Source: Thermogutta sp. | Lineage (GTDB): Bacteria; Planctomycetota; Planctomycetia; Pirellulales; Thermoguttaceae | Direction: 5' to 3' | Length of the DNA: 30,327 nt | Assembly (NCBI RefSeq): GCF_014359955.1 | Contig: NZ_JACIYL010000002.1 | Location: 1-30,327 of the forward strand | Part shown: in pieces, positions 16,520 to 25,326 of the stretch | Layout: every line of letters starts with the position of its first letter | Numbering within the stretch: the first letter of the stretch is position 1 | Notes under the pieces: model-generated | Told to the model about the DNA's origin: nothing | What the model saw: the letters and a program-made list of their open reading frames with translations, nothing else | The model's database searches: none | Position numbers and translations under genes: made by a program

Positions 16520-18043
16520 ATGAAAAACTGGAAAATGCTCCTCTGTCTGGCCGCTGCCTGCTTGTGGGGGCCCCTGTCGGCTATTGCGGCAGATGGTGCG
16601 TCGAAACCGAATATCATCATTGTCATGCCCGACGATCTTGGTTACGGCGATTATCACTGCTTGGGCAATCCGATTGTGAACACTCCCTCGGTTGACGCTT
16701 TCAAGACGCAGAGCCTCTTATTCACGCAGTTCCATGTCAGCCCGACCTGCGCCCCCACGCGTGCCGCACTGATGAGCGGGCGACACGAGTTCAAGAACGG
16801 TGTGACGCACACAATTTACGAACGGGAGCGGATGAGTTTGAAGACTTTTACACTGGCCCAGATGCTCAAGACCGTTGGATACACCACCGGTATTTTCGGC
16901 AAATGGCACCTGGGCGACGAGGAACCCTATCGCCCTGAGAATCGCGGTTTCGATGAGGTGTACATTCACGGCGGCGGGGGTATCGGTCAGACGTTTCCTG
17001 GATCCTGCGGCGATGCTCCCGGCAACACCAATATCAATCCGGCTCTCTGGCACAACGGTAAGTGGGAAAAGACCGTGGGGTACTGCACGGACCTTTTCTT
17101 CGCTCAGGCTATTCGGTGGATAGATGCTCAGCGCCAGGCCGGACGACCGTTCTTCGCGTACATCACCCCCAACGCGGCACATACTCCGCACGTTGTTCCC
17201 GAGGAATACTATCGGCAGTATCTCGGTAAACCCGGCGTGAATGAGGACCTGGCCAAGTTTTATGGGATGATCGAAAACATCGATACTAATTTCGGTAAAT
17301 TACTGAAGAAGTTAGACGAATGGGGAATTGCCGACAATACATTAGTGATCTATATAGGCAGCGACAACGGTGGGACGGCGGGAGTGCGCATTTACAACGC
17401 GGGCATGCGCGGCCACAAGAACACTCCTTACCAAGGTGGGACGCGAGTGCCCTGCTTCATACGCTGGCCAGCCGGCGGTGTGCCTGCGGGAGCAGAGTGC
17501 GATGCCTTGACCGCGCACATTGACATTTACCCAACGCTGGTTGAAATCACGGGTGCCAAACTGTCTGATGAGGTGAAGCAGCAAATCGAGGGTATCAGCC
17601 TGGTGCCGCTCCTGAAAAATCCAAAGGCCCCATGGCCCGATCGGTTGTTGATCCATCACATTGGGCGCTGGCCGCGAGGACAGGCGGCGCAGTCCAAATA
17701 TGCGGGATGCGCTATCCAAAATGCGCGTTTTACGCTCGTTAATAACGAAGAACTCTATGACCTGAAAGCCGACCCAGGTGAAACCACCAACGTCATCGAC
17801 GCTCATCCGGACGTCGTGGCCCGATTCCGCGCTGCCTACGATCGCTGGTGGGAGGAGGTTCAACCCTTCCTGGTGAATGAAAACGTCATCGGCCCGAAGA
17901 TTAATCCCATGAAGGCCCTTTACTGGCAGCAATTCGGCGGCGGGCCAGACGCGGAGCTTTTGAAAAGAATGGATCCTACCCGCGTCATCGAGAATAGGGC
18001 AAGGACGCCAAGGCGGCAAAACAGATCAGCGGTGGCGCCATGA
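16520..18043 (+). CDS. Secreted sulfatase with CAPTR active site (S1 family)
   Basis: A 507-residue sulfatase. Signal peptide is about 1-24 (MLLCLAAACLWGPLSAIA). MPDDLGYGD (36-44) supplies metal ligands, and the signature is C77-A-P-T-R81, which fits C-x-P-x-R although the fourth position is Thr rather than the more common Ser. IFGKWHLGD, NAAHTPH, and IGSDNGG (second metal site, followed by TAGVRIYNAGMRGHK) are present. This last stretch, with MRGHK and YQGGTRVP, is typical of a sulfatase branch common in planctomycetes. The C-terminal 100 residues extend past the core with DRWWEEVQPF. ATG 16520 follows AAAGGGA. It sits 180 bp after the preceding sulfatase and is clearly a distinct subgroup rather than a recent duplicate. 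Confidence 0.93.
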   Translation: MKNWKMLLCLAAACLWGPLSAIAADGASKPNIIIVMPDDLGYGDYHCLGNPIVNTPSVDAFKTQSLLFTQFHVSPTCAPTRAALMSGRHEFKNGVTHTIYERERMSLKTFTLAQMLKTVGYTTGIFGKWHLGDEEPYRPENRGFDEVYIHGGGGIGQTFPGSCGDAPGNTNINPALWHNGKWEKTVGYCTDLFFAQAIRWIDAQRQAGRPFFAYITPNAAHTPHVVPEEYYRQYLGKPGVNEDLAKFYGMIENIDTNFGKLLKKLDEWGIADNTLVIYIGSDNGGTAGVRIYNAGMRGHKNTPYQGGTRVPCFIRWPAGGVPAGAECDALTAHIDIYPTLVEITGAKLSDEVKQQIEGISLVPLLKNPKAPWPDRLLIHHIGRWPRGQAAQSKYAGCAIQNARFTLVNNEELYDLKADPGETTNVIDAHPDVVARFRAAYDRWWEEVQPFLVNENVIGPKINPMKALYWQQFGGGPDAELLKRMDPTRVIENRARTPRRQNRSAVAP

Positions 18044-18380
18044 ACGGCAATGGGCTTATTTTCACCTTACGTGAACCGGCCCTGATTGCACCTCCGGCCT
18101 GCGGTCTATAGCCTCTCAATGCGGTCTATAGCCTCTCAATATTATTCTTTTATTGACGAACGATTAGACAGCGGGCACCCGTGGATATTGCGGGAATCCC
18201 GATTTGACCAACCCCGGGACCGGGAATCTGGCCGCGGAAAACTCGCGGTTCCCGCATAACGATAACGCCACTTCGATCTGCATGGCCAGCCGGTGCAGGA
18301 TCAAGGCTGGATTTTGCGGGGACCAGCACGCGCCATCTTGCATGTGGCGCGCTGTGGAGCGATCAGGCGGGAGGCGCACG
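18044..18380. other. 337-bp gap before the GH172-sulfatase fusion
   Basis: No separate gene was seen. It contains an exact 20-bp tandem duplication (18101-18140) and an AT-rich stretch (18138-18170) where a promoter could lie. The frame of the downstream gene is open from 18204, but that extension has no signal-peptide character. Confidence 0.55.
18101..18140. repeat. Exact tandem duplication, 2 x 20 bp
   Basis: GCGGTCTATAGCCTCTCAAT occurs twice in a row with no mismatch. It lies upstream of the fusion gene and contains TCTATAG. It is either replication slippage or a doubled regulator site. Confidence 0.9.
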
Positions 18381-21300
18381 ATGAGAACGCCCGAACGATT
18401 TGTGAAAATAGGAATGGCGTTGCTATTGGGAGCCTGGCTCGCGGGCAATGCCCGGGCGGTCGAGCCCATCACCATTGAATCGTTGTTGACCGAGATGATC
18501 GACCGCGATGCAGTGGCGCGCTTGCCCGAGCCGGACTTCCGGCTCAAACAGGCCAGCAGCTACAACCGGGCCTCGAAGACGCCGGACGATCCTGAGGGCT
18601 GGTTCGCCAACCACGATTTCAATGCGTCCGACAAGGACAGGAACTTTATCCGTATCGAAGAAAACCACGGACGGAAGGAATGGGTGTTGATGGAGGACCA
18701 GGGGCCGGGCGTCATCGTGCGTTCCTGGATGCCGTGGCGCAGTCCCAGGGCACCGAGAACCACGGCCATCCTGCGAATCTATCTGGATGGCTCGGAGACA
18801 CCGGTCATCGAGGGCAACGCCCTGGAACTATTTCAGGGCACGGGGCTCATTCCCTATCCCTTCGCGCATGGGTCGCTGCGATCGGCTGTTTCTTACTTCC
18901 CCATCCCGTACGCGCGAAGCTGCAAAATCACCTTGTCCGAGCGGCCGTTCTTCTTTCAGTTCACCTATCGCAGTTATCCTCCCGGTACGCCCGTCAAAAC
19001 GTTCACCAGGGCTGATTTTGAGAAGGCCGCGGGACTTGCGAAACGGGTGGGCCAGGCTTTGCTCAACCCGGAGCCTCCTCGAGCTGGAAAAACCATGGCA
19101 CTCAATGGCACGCTGGGCGCCAACGAGGAAAAATCGCTGCTTTTGCCTGCGGGTCCGGCGGCAGTGCAGCACCTGACATTCAAACTTGGCAGCTACGACG
19201 ACCCGGCGGTGACGCGGCACGTGGTTATCAAGATGACCTTTGACGGCCGGCAAACCGTGTGGTGTCCGGTAGGGGATTTCTTCGGGAGCGGCATCGGTCT
19301 TCATCCGTTTCAGGACTGGTATCGCACGGTAGCGGCGGACGGCACGATGTCCTGCCGCTGGGTGATGCCGTATCGGGATTCGGGCAGTATCAGCCTCCTC
19401 AACCTGGGAGACCAGCCGGTTTCCTTCCAGCTCGATGTGCTGGTCGGCGAGTGGCAGTGGGACGATCGTTCGCTGTATTTCAATGCCGCCTGGCGCGGCC
19501 AGTATCCCGTCCCCACGCGACCGCATTCCGATTGGAACTATGTGACACTGAAAGGCCGCGGTGTTTATCTGGGTGACACGCTGACCGTGATGAACCCGGT
19601 CGACAAATGGTGGGGCGAAGGTGACGAGAAAATCTGGGTGGACGGCGAGACGTTCCCGTCACTCTTCGGCACCGGTACCGAGGACTACTACGGCTACTCC
19701 TGGGGCGGGCAAAGCACCGATTTCTACGAGCATCCCTTTCATGCCCAGGTACGCTGCGGCCCATACGACAAGTTGCACCGAAAAACCGGCGATGAACGGA
19801 CCACCCGGGGTTACAGCACCGAAACGCGGACGCGCGCACTCGATAGGATTCCCTTCGGGCGGTCGTTGCAGTTGGACATGGAGGTGTGGGCCTGGGCCGA
19901 TTGCAACATGGGTTACAGTGTCGCCGTCTATTGGTATGGCGACGCAGAGACGACCTCCAATCGTCACCCGGATCCAGCAGGCGTCCGGTTGATTCCCCCG
20001 CTACCAGCAGATGTCGGCGCGGCGACAACACAGGAGAACGCGCGATCGCTCACCGAAACGCGCGACCATTCCAGCCCCAATGTCGTCCTGATTCTCGTTG
20101 ATGATCTCGGCTACGGCGATCTCGGTTGTTACGGTGCAACAAAGGTGAAGACGCCGAACATCGATCGTTTGGCCGCGGAAGGAAGGCGGTTCACCGACGC
20201 ACACGCGGCTTCGGCGGTCTGCACGCCCTCGCGGTATGCCCTGCTGACGGGCCGGTATCCCGTCCGGGCAAACGGTGGGCGAGGCGTGTGGGGCCCGGCT
20301 CCGGTGACCTCCGGCCTTATCATCGATCCGGACACTCTTACGATTGCAGACTTATTCAAAAACAACGGTTACGTGACGGCGGCACTGGGCAAATGGCATC
20401 TGGGATTCAAGACGGGACAGAACGACTGGAAGGAACCGTTGCGTCCCGGACCGCAGGATCTCGGATTCGATTACTACTTTGGCATCCCTGTGGTCAGCAG
20501 CGCCCCGCCCTACGTCTGGGTGGAAAATGACCATATTGTGGGTGGCGACCCGGCCGATCCGCTGATCTATGTCGGCGGGGAACACGAAAAAGAGGTGACA
20601 CCCATCACGCCCATTCCGCCCGAGGCCTCTCAGCGTACGCCCAACATGTTCAAGGGGGCGGTCATAGCCCATGAACTGTTCAACCCTTACGAAATGGGCG
20701 ATGTCCTGACGAAAAAAGCTGTGGCCTGGATCACGGCCAACAAGGACAAACCATTCTTTCTTTACCTGGCCACCCCACACATTCACCATCCTTTTACCCC
20801 TGCCAAACGGTTCCAGGGCTCCAGCCAGTGCGGGCTTTATGGCGACTTTATTCAGGAACTGGACTGGATAGTGGGAGAGGTTTTGCGGTGCCTCGATGAA
20901 AACGGCCTGACGAACAACACGCTGGTGATTCTGACCAGTGACAACGGCGGCATGTTCAATACCGCTGCTCAGGCCGCCTTTCGGGCTGGACATCGGATCA
21001 ACGGCGATCTGCTCGGGTTCAAGTTCGAGGCCTGGGAAGGTGGGCACCGCGTCCCCTTCATTGCGCGATGGCCGGGAAAGATTCCAGCCGGCACGGTGTC
21101 CCATCAACTCATCTGTCTCGTGGATATGCTGGCCACCTTCGCCGCGTTGACCGGGCAGGAGCTCAGCGAGGCGCAATTGGGTGACAGCGTCAACATCCTC
21201 CCCGCTTTGAGAGGTGATCCCGGGCTGCCCCTCCGCGACCGGCTCCTGGTGGCGCCTTTTCGTCCCACACATCTTTCTGTTCGCCAGGGCAAATGGATGT

Positions 21301-21599
21301 ATATCCCCGCCCAGGGCGCCGGTGGATTCAGCGGCAACAAGCCGGGCATGCACACCTTTGCCGGCCCTGCCGCTGCCAGCTTTACCGGTCACCGGAACAG
21401 CGATATTGAAAACGGCAAGATAAAGAAGGACGCCCCACCCGCCCAGCTTTACGACCTGGAGAAAGATGTCAACGAGACCACCAACCTATACAACCAGCAT
21501 CCGGAAGTGGTGCGGGAAATGGATGCCCTGCTAAAAACATACAAACCGCCGGAGCTGCCTCTGCCCGAGGCACGATCACGGCGGAAAGCAGGACATTAA
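18381..21599 (+). CDS. Secreted GH172 (DUF2961)-sulfatase fusion enzyme
   Basis: One uninterrupted 1072-residue frame with two enzyme modules. After a signal peptide (about 1-27, MALLLGAWLAGNARA), residues about 30-545 form a DUF2961/GH172 module. Its hallmark run is WNYVTLKGRGVYLGDTL, then NPVDKWWGEGDEKIWVDGE and FPSLFGTGTEDYYGYSWGG; conserved acids E434 and E450 are catalytic candidates. Characterised GH172 enzymes act on alpha-linked fructofuranose or arabinofuranose. After a polar linker (about 545-562), residues 563-1072 are a full S1 sulfatase: VDDLGYGD, C614-T-P-S-R, GKWHLGF, SDNGG. It has no second signal peptide, so both modules are exported together. ATG 18381 has GGGAGG 6 bp upstream. 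Separate genes joined by a lost stop codon or assembly error is the main alternative. Confidence 0.9.
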   Translation: MRTPERFVKIGMALLLGAWLAGNARAVEPITIESLLTEMIDRDAVARLPEPDFRLKQASSYNRASKTPDDPEGWFANHDFNASDKDRNFIRIEENHGRKEWVLMEDQGPGVIVRSWMPWRSPRAPRTTAILRIYLDGSETPVIEGNALELFQGTGLIPYPFAHGSLRSAVSYFPIPYARSCKITLSERPFFFQFTYRSYPPGTPVKTFTRADFEKAAGLAKRVGQALLNPEPPRAGKTMALNGTLGANEEKSLLLPAGPAAVQHLTFKLGSYDDPAVTRHVVIKMTFDGRQTVWCPVGDFFGSGIGLHPFQDWYRTVAADGTMSCRWVMPYRDSGSISLLNLGDQPVSFQLDVLVGEWQWDDRSLYFNAAWRGQYPVPTRPHSDWNYVTLKGRGVYLGDTLTVMNPVDKWWGEGDEKIWVDGETFPSLFGTGTEDYYGYSWGGQSTDFYEHPFHAQVRCGPYDKLHRKTGDERTTRGYSTETRTRALDRIPFGRSLQLDMEVWAWADCNMGYSVAVYWYGDAETTSNRHPDPAGVRLIPPLPADVGAATTQENARSLTETRDHSSPNVVLILVDDLGYGDLGCYGATKVKTPNIDRLAAEGRRFTDAHAASAVCTPSRYALLTGRYPVRANGGRGVWGPAPVTSGLIIDPDTLTIADLFKNNGYVTAALGKWHLGFKTGQNDWKEPLRPGPQDLGFDYYFGIPVVSSAPPYVWVENDHIVGGDPADPLIYVGGEHEKEVTPITPIPPEASQRTPNMFKGAVIAHELFNPYEMGDVLTKKAVAWITANKDKPFFLYLATPHIHHPFTPAKRFQGSSQCGLYGDFIQELDWIVGEVLRCLDENGLTNNTLVILTSDNGGMFNTAAQAAFRAGHRINGDLLGFKFEAWEGGHRVPFIARWPGKIPAGTVSHQLICLVDMLATFAALTGQELSEAQLGDSVNILPALRGDPGLPLRDRLLVAPFRPTHLSVRQGKWMYIPAQGAGGFSGNKPGMHTFAGPAAASFTGHRNSDIENGKIKKDAPPAQLYDLEKDVNETTNLYNQHPEVVREMDALLKTYKPPELPLPEARSRRKAGH

Positions 21600-21896
21600 C
21601 CCGAACGCCGTCACGGGGTCGGTGGGCATCAGTCTTCCGGCGATCTTGAGTTTCCTCGGACATGACGAGCGTGCGGCTTCGCCCTGGGAGGGACGTGGTC
21701 TCATATCCGTCTTTTCCTCGCGCGATAAAAGTAACACACCGCATCGCACTGTTGACAGGCGACCGGAAACGTCCCAGGATAGCGGCGTGCTGTCGATGGG
21801 TGGTTGAAACACGAAGGTGATTCAGAATACGATCGCGTTGTTGCCGAGCAGCTAAGAGTCCTTTCCCCACCTCGAGACGTGATGGAGATGGCTGCG
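21600..21896. other. 297-bp gap before the GH95 gene
   Basis: No credible gene was found. A perfect TTGACA (21752-21757) marks a possible promoter; otherwise nothing is recognised. Confidence 0.5.
21752..21780 (+). promoter_or_regulatory. Weak promoter candidate for the GH95 gene
   Basis: A perfect -35 box, TTGACA, is followed after 17 bp by CAGGAT, which matches the -10 consensus at only 3 of 6 positions. It is about 115 bp upstream of the start codon. Confidence 0.25.
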
Positions 21897-24119
21897 ATGC
21901 GAAACCTTGTTGGGTGCGTGTTACTTTCCCTGGGCCTGGGAATCGGCACATTTTGTGTTGGTGCAGAGAGAGCCCCGTTCCATCCCCTGGTTTTGTGGTA
22001 TCGTCAGCCCGCACAGAATTGGGAACGGGAGGCCCTGCCGATTGGAAATGGACGCCTGGGAGCAATGATCTTTGGCGGAGTTGAAGAGGAACATCTCCAG
22101 TTCAATGAAGACAGCCTCTGGATCGGCGACGAGCAGGACACGGGGGCTTACCAGGCGTTCGGCGATATTCTCATCGAGCTGAAGCACCCGGGCGAAAAGG
22201 CGACCGATTACGTGCGGTCGTTGGATATTTCCCGCGGTGTCCACGAGGTTCGCTATCGACTCGGCGACGTGACCTGGCGGAGGATGGCGTTTGCCAGTCA
22301 TCCGGCCCAGGTGCTCGTCGTTCGATTGGAGGCCGATCGCCCCGGTCAATACAGCGGTCGCGTCCGTCTCAGGGACGCCCATCGGGGAAACATCGAGTTG
22401 AACGAGCATTGCTTCACACTCCGGGGCTCGCTGGCCGGCTACGTTTACAACAAAGGAAGTACGTCCGGCAGAAAAGAGCCCTATGCCATCGCCCTGGATT
22501 ACGAGGCAAAACTCCTTGTTCAGGGGGACGGGGGAAGCCTGGAAGACACCTCGGAAGGCATCGTGTTTCGCGACTGCGATTCCCTGACACTGTTCCTGGT
22601 TGCGGGAACGAACTACGTCAATGATCGCAAGAAAGGCTGGCGGGGCGATCTTCCCACAGAGAAACTCGCCCAACAGTTGAAGAATGCGGCTGCCCGGGGA
22701 TTTGCCATTCTCCTCGACGAGCATATTGCGGACTACCAAAAGCTTTTCCAGCGGATGACGATTGATGTGGGGGAGAGTCCTGAAGCGGTGCGGATGCTTC
22801 CCACCGACCTCCGTCTGGAAAAATATCGGGAGGGCGCTGACGATCCCGACCTGGAAGAACTCCTCTTCCAGTATGCCCGGTATTTGATGATCAGCTCGTC
22901 ACGCCCCGGCGACCTTCCCGCGAATCTTCAGGGGCTCTGGAACAACAGCAATGTGCCTCCGTGGCGGTGTGATTATCACACGGATGTCAATATCGAAATG
23001 AACTACTGGTTTGTGGATGTCGCCAATCTTTCCGAGTGTTTCCCGCCGCTGGCGGATTGGGTCAATTCCATCCGAGAAGTCCGACGGGAAGAAACCCGGA
23101 AGGTTTTTGGAGTTCGCGGCTGGGCCTGTCACGCCGAGAACGGGATTTTTGGCGGATCAACGTGGAAGTGGTCGAAAGGAGATGCAGCCTGGGTGGCACA
23201 GAACCTCTGGGACCATTTTGCGTTTACCAGGGATGTGGAATATCTCCGCACAAAGGCTTTTCCAGTGATGCGGGAGCTGTGTGAGTTCTGGGTCGATCAC
23301 CTGAAAGAATTGCCGGACGGCACACTTGTTTCGCCCAACGGCTTTTCCCCGGAACATGGACCTCAGGAAGACGGGGTTTCCTATGACCAGCAGCTCGTGT
23401 GGGATCTTTTCACGAATTCCCTGGAGGCCGCCGCTGTCCTGGGAGATAACGACCCATTCTGGAAGGAGGTTCGCGACAAGCGAGCCCGATTGCTCGGCCC
23501 TCAAATCGGTCGCTGGGGACAGCTCCAGGAGTGGATGGTGGACCGGGATGATCCGAAAGACCAGCACCGGCATTTGTCTCATCTGATCGCCGTATATCCC
23601 GGTCGGCAGATTTCGCCTCGCAACACGCCGGACCTGGCGAAGGCAGCAGCCGTGTCACTCAACGCCCGCGGTGACGGTGGACCGGGCTGGAGCAGAGCCT
23701 GGAAGATCGCGCTCTGGGCAAGACTGGAAGACGGGGAACGCAGTTACCGCATTCTGCGCGATATGATCCGCACCTGTATCATGCCGAATTTCCTCAATAC
23801 CCACCCGCCCTTCCAGATTGACGGCAATTTCGGTTATGCGGCGGGAGTGTGCGAGATGCTTGTACAGTCCCACTTGGGGACGATCGATCTGCTGCCTGCC
23901 CTTCCCGCGGCATGGAAAAATGGAACAGTCAAAGGAATCCGCGCCCGGGGCGGCGTGGAACTCGATGTGACATGGCGAGACGGCCGGGTGACGCAGGTCA
24001 CCCTTCGTCCTTCCCAGAGCGGAACATTCACGCTGACCTTGCCCAGACACCAACAGCAGGGCGAGCCAATCACCCTCCAACTCACTGCCGGCAAGCCCCA
24101 CGTTCTGACTTTCCCCTGA
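21897..24119 (+). CDS. Secreted GH95 alpha-fucosidase-type glycosidase
   Basis: A 740-residue member of GH95, inverting enzymes including alpha-1,2-L-fucosidases and some alpha-L-galactosidases. Signal peptide is about 1-22 (VGCVLLSLGLGIGTFCVG). The N-terminal beta-sandwich begins LWYRQPAQNWEREALPIGNGRLGAMIFGG, the family opening. The (alpha/alpha)6 domain has NLQGLWNNSNVPPWRCDYH, then D363-V-N365-I-E-M-N-Y-W, the acid candidate E486 in GFSPEHGP, HRHLSHLIAVYPG, and D642 in FQIDGNFG. In the B. bifidum enzyme AfcA the pair Asn421/Asn423 activates water with Asp766, and Glu566 is the acid; by eye the first Asn is Asp363 here. ATG 21897 is chosen from GGAG 9 bp upstream and the signal peptide; the open frame starts at TTG 21804. 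It closes the enzyme block. Confidence 0.93.
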   Translation: MRNLVGCVLLSLGLGIGTFCVGAERAPFHPLVLWYRQPAQNWEREALPIGNGRLGAMIFGGVEEEHLQFNEDSLWIGDEQDTGAYQAFGDILIELKHPGEKATDYVRSLDISRGVHEVRYRLGDVTWRRMAFASHPAQVLVVRLEADRPGQYSGRVRLRDAHRGNIELNEHCFTLRGSLAGYVYNKGSTSGRKEPYAIALDYEAKLLVQGDGGSLEDTSEGIVFRDCDSLTLFLVAGTNYVNDRKKGWRGDLPTEKLAQQLKNAAARGFAILLDEHIADYQKLFQRMTIDVGESPEAVRMLPTDLRLEKYREGADDPDLEELLFQYARYLMISSSRPGDLPANLQGLWNNSNVPPWRCDYHTDVNIEMNYWFVDVANLSECFPPLADWVNSIREVRREETRKVFGVRGWACHAENGIFGGSTWKWSKGDAAWVAQNLWDHFAFTRDVEYLRTKAFPVMRELCEFWVDHLKELPDGTLVSPNGFSPEHGPQEDGVSYDQQLVWDLFTNSLEAAAVLGDNDPFWKEVRDKRARLLGPQIGRWGQLQEWMVDRDDPKDQHRHLSHLIAVYPGRQISPRNTPDLAKAAAVSLNARGDGGPGWSRAWKIALWARLEDGERSYRILRDMIRTCIMPNFLNTHPPFQIDGNFGYAAGVCEMLVQSHLGTIDLLPALPAAWKNGTVKGIRARGGVELDVTWRDGRVTQVTLRPSQSGTFTLTLPRHQQQGEPITLQLTAGKPHVLTFP

Positions 24120-24320
24120 CTGTCAGAATCCGGCACCAGCCGCGCAGGTACAAAGAGAATTCGCGCCCCATTTTTCGCCGGCTGCAAACCGCCAGAGGGA
24201 AACGCCAATCATTGACGAAACGATTGTGACGCAGACGGGTTGCCGTTGAACCTCTGGTGATTTCATCGGCAGAATCGCGCGATCGCAGCCGGGAAGACAA
24301 CGGCGTCCTGCGAGCTGCCG

Positions 24321-24839
24321 TCAGCGCAGATGATGAATGAACTCAGGAAGGGATCGGCGGGGTGTGGGAGGCGGATTTTCCGCCGGAAAACCGAGCGGCA
24401 GAATCGCCACCGGCTTCAGGCCCTCCGGGGCGCCAATGGCCTGCCAAACGGCCTCGTCGTGGAAAGCCCCTACCCACACGCTCCCCAGTCCCAACGCAGC
24501 GGCCGCAAGGTGAGCATGGGCACAAGCAATCGTGGCATCCTGCAGGGCATAGAGGCGTTGTCCCCGACTGCCGTACCGCGCACCCGACTGCGCCGGGTTG
24601 GCACAGAAAACCAAGGCAACGGGGGCCTCTTCGATGAATTCTTGTCCCAGGGCCGCCTCGGCAAGTTGGTGAAGTCTCTCCCTGTCCTCCACCACAAAAA
24701 CCTCGTAGGCCTGGAGATTCCCGGCGGAAGGTGCCCAGCGAATAGCCTCGAGGATTTTGTCCATCATCTCGGCCGGAATGCTTCGGGGCTGAAACTTCCG
24801 GATAGACCGCCGGCGCTGCACCAGTTCAAAAAAATCCAT
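24321..24839 (-). CDS. Small nitroreductase-family flavoprotein
   Basis: A 172-residue cytosolic FMN-dependent oxidoreductase of the nitroreductase superfamily, which reduces nitro groups, quinones or flavins with NAD(P)H; the physiological substrate is unknown. The N-terminus DFFELVQRRRSIRKFQ is the diagnostic FMN-phosphate-binding opening, followed by ILEAIRWAPSAGNLQAYEVFVVED. The C-terminal half has AALGLGSVWVGAF and VAILPLGFPAENP, both typical. The start is ATG 24839-24837 with AAAGGAG five bases upstream; an in-frame ATG eleven codons earlier is not supported by a ribosome site. It converges on the GH95 gene (201-bp gap) and is probably unrelated to glycan breakdown. Confidence 0.92.
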   Translation of the reverse strand: MDFFELVQRRRSIRKFQPRSIPAEMMDKILEAIRWAPSAGNLQAYEVFVVEDRERLHQLAEAALGQEFIEEAPVALVFCANPAQSGARYGSRGQRLYALQDATIACAHAHLAAAALGLGSVWVGAFHDEAVWQAIGAPEGLKPVAILPLGFPAENPPPTPRRSLPEFIHHLR

Positions 24840-25326
24840 GGCCACTCCTTTCGTGATTGCGTTCCCAATCAAGGTAAAGTTTCTCCCGGAGCGGTACAGG
24901 ATGAAAGAGAGAGAGATACGTTTCCATCCCCGCTTTCACCCACCGTCTTAACCTTTTATCACCACCTGCTTTCCATCTTTTATAACCATCTGAGCGCGAG
25001 GCTGAAGGCTCACTGCGGTGGAGGGCCTGCCTGTCACGTCCGCATACTGGAGGGACCCGCTTGTTGGGTCCGTCATACAGCGTTGGATCATCAATGCCCA
25101 TTCACCGGGCACGACAAGCGTGCCCTTCCGATTTTCGGAGGGACCTGCTTGTCAGGTCCGACGAACGCCGATTGATTATCCATTCTTCCGCATCGGGCAC
25201 GACAGGCGGGTTTCTCCGGCGTTGGCTGGTTGTTTTCCATGCCATGCCGGGCGATTAGAATGGGAAATGGTCCGGCCAGCGGTCGGCCGGTGGTGGTATT
25301 TGTCCTCTGGCCAGAGGGGCTTCAAG
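24840..25326. other. Divergent gap between nitroreductase and kinase genes
   Basis: 487 bp that must hold two outward promoters. About 25022-25215 is repeat cluster B. The kinase reading frame is open through the cluster from 25018, but the translation is just repeats. No gene was seen. Confidence 0.6.
25022..25215. repeat. Repeat cluster B: BIME-like CTTGT-loop hairpins
   Basis: Direct hairpins at 25053-25071 (GGACCCG-CTTGT-TGGGTCC, one G-T pair) and 25141-25159 (GGACCTG-CTTGT-CAGGTCC) flank an inverted one at 25107-25125 (GGGCACG-ACAAG-CGTGCCC). Degraded units sit at both ends (GCCTGCCTGTCACGTCC near 25025; GGGCACGACAGGCGGG near 25196). The stretch from about 25060 to 25136 matches 3204-3280 of cluster A almost base for base, including GCGTTGGATCATCAATGCCC. 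Confidence 0.85.

Noticed and set aside
20352..21392. 346-codon minus-strand open frame
   Set aside because: Shadow of the sulfatase half of the fusion gene.
25018..25326. N-terminal 103-residue extension of the kinase
   Set aside because: It translates repeat cluster B, and a good ribosome site precedes ATG 25327, directly before the conserved kinase opening.
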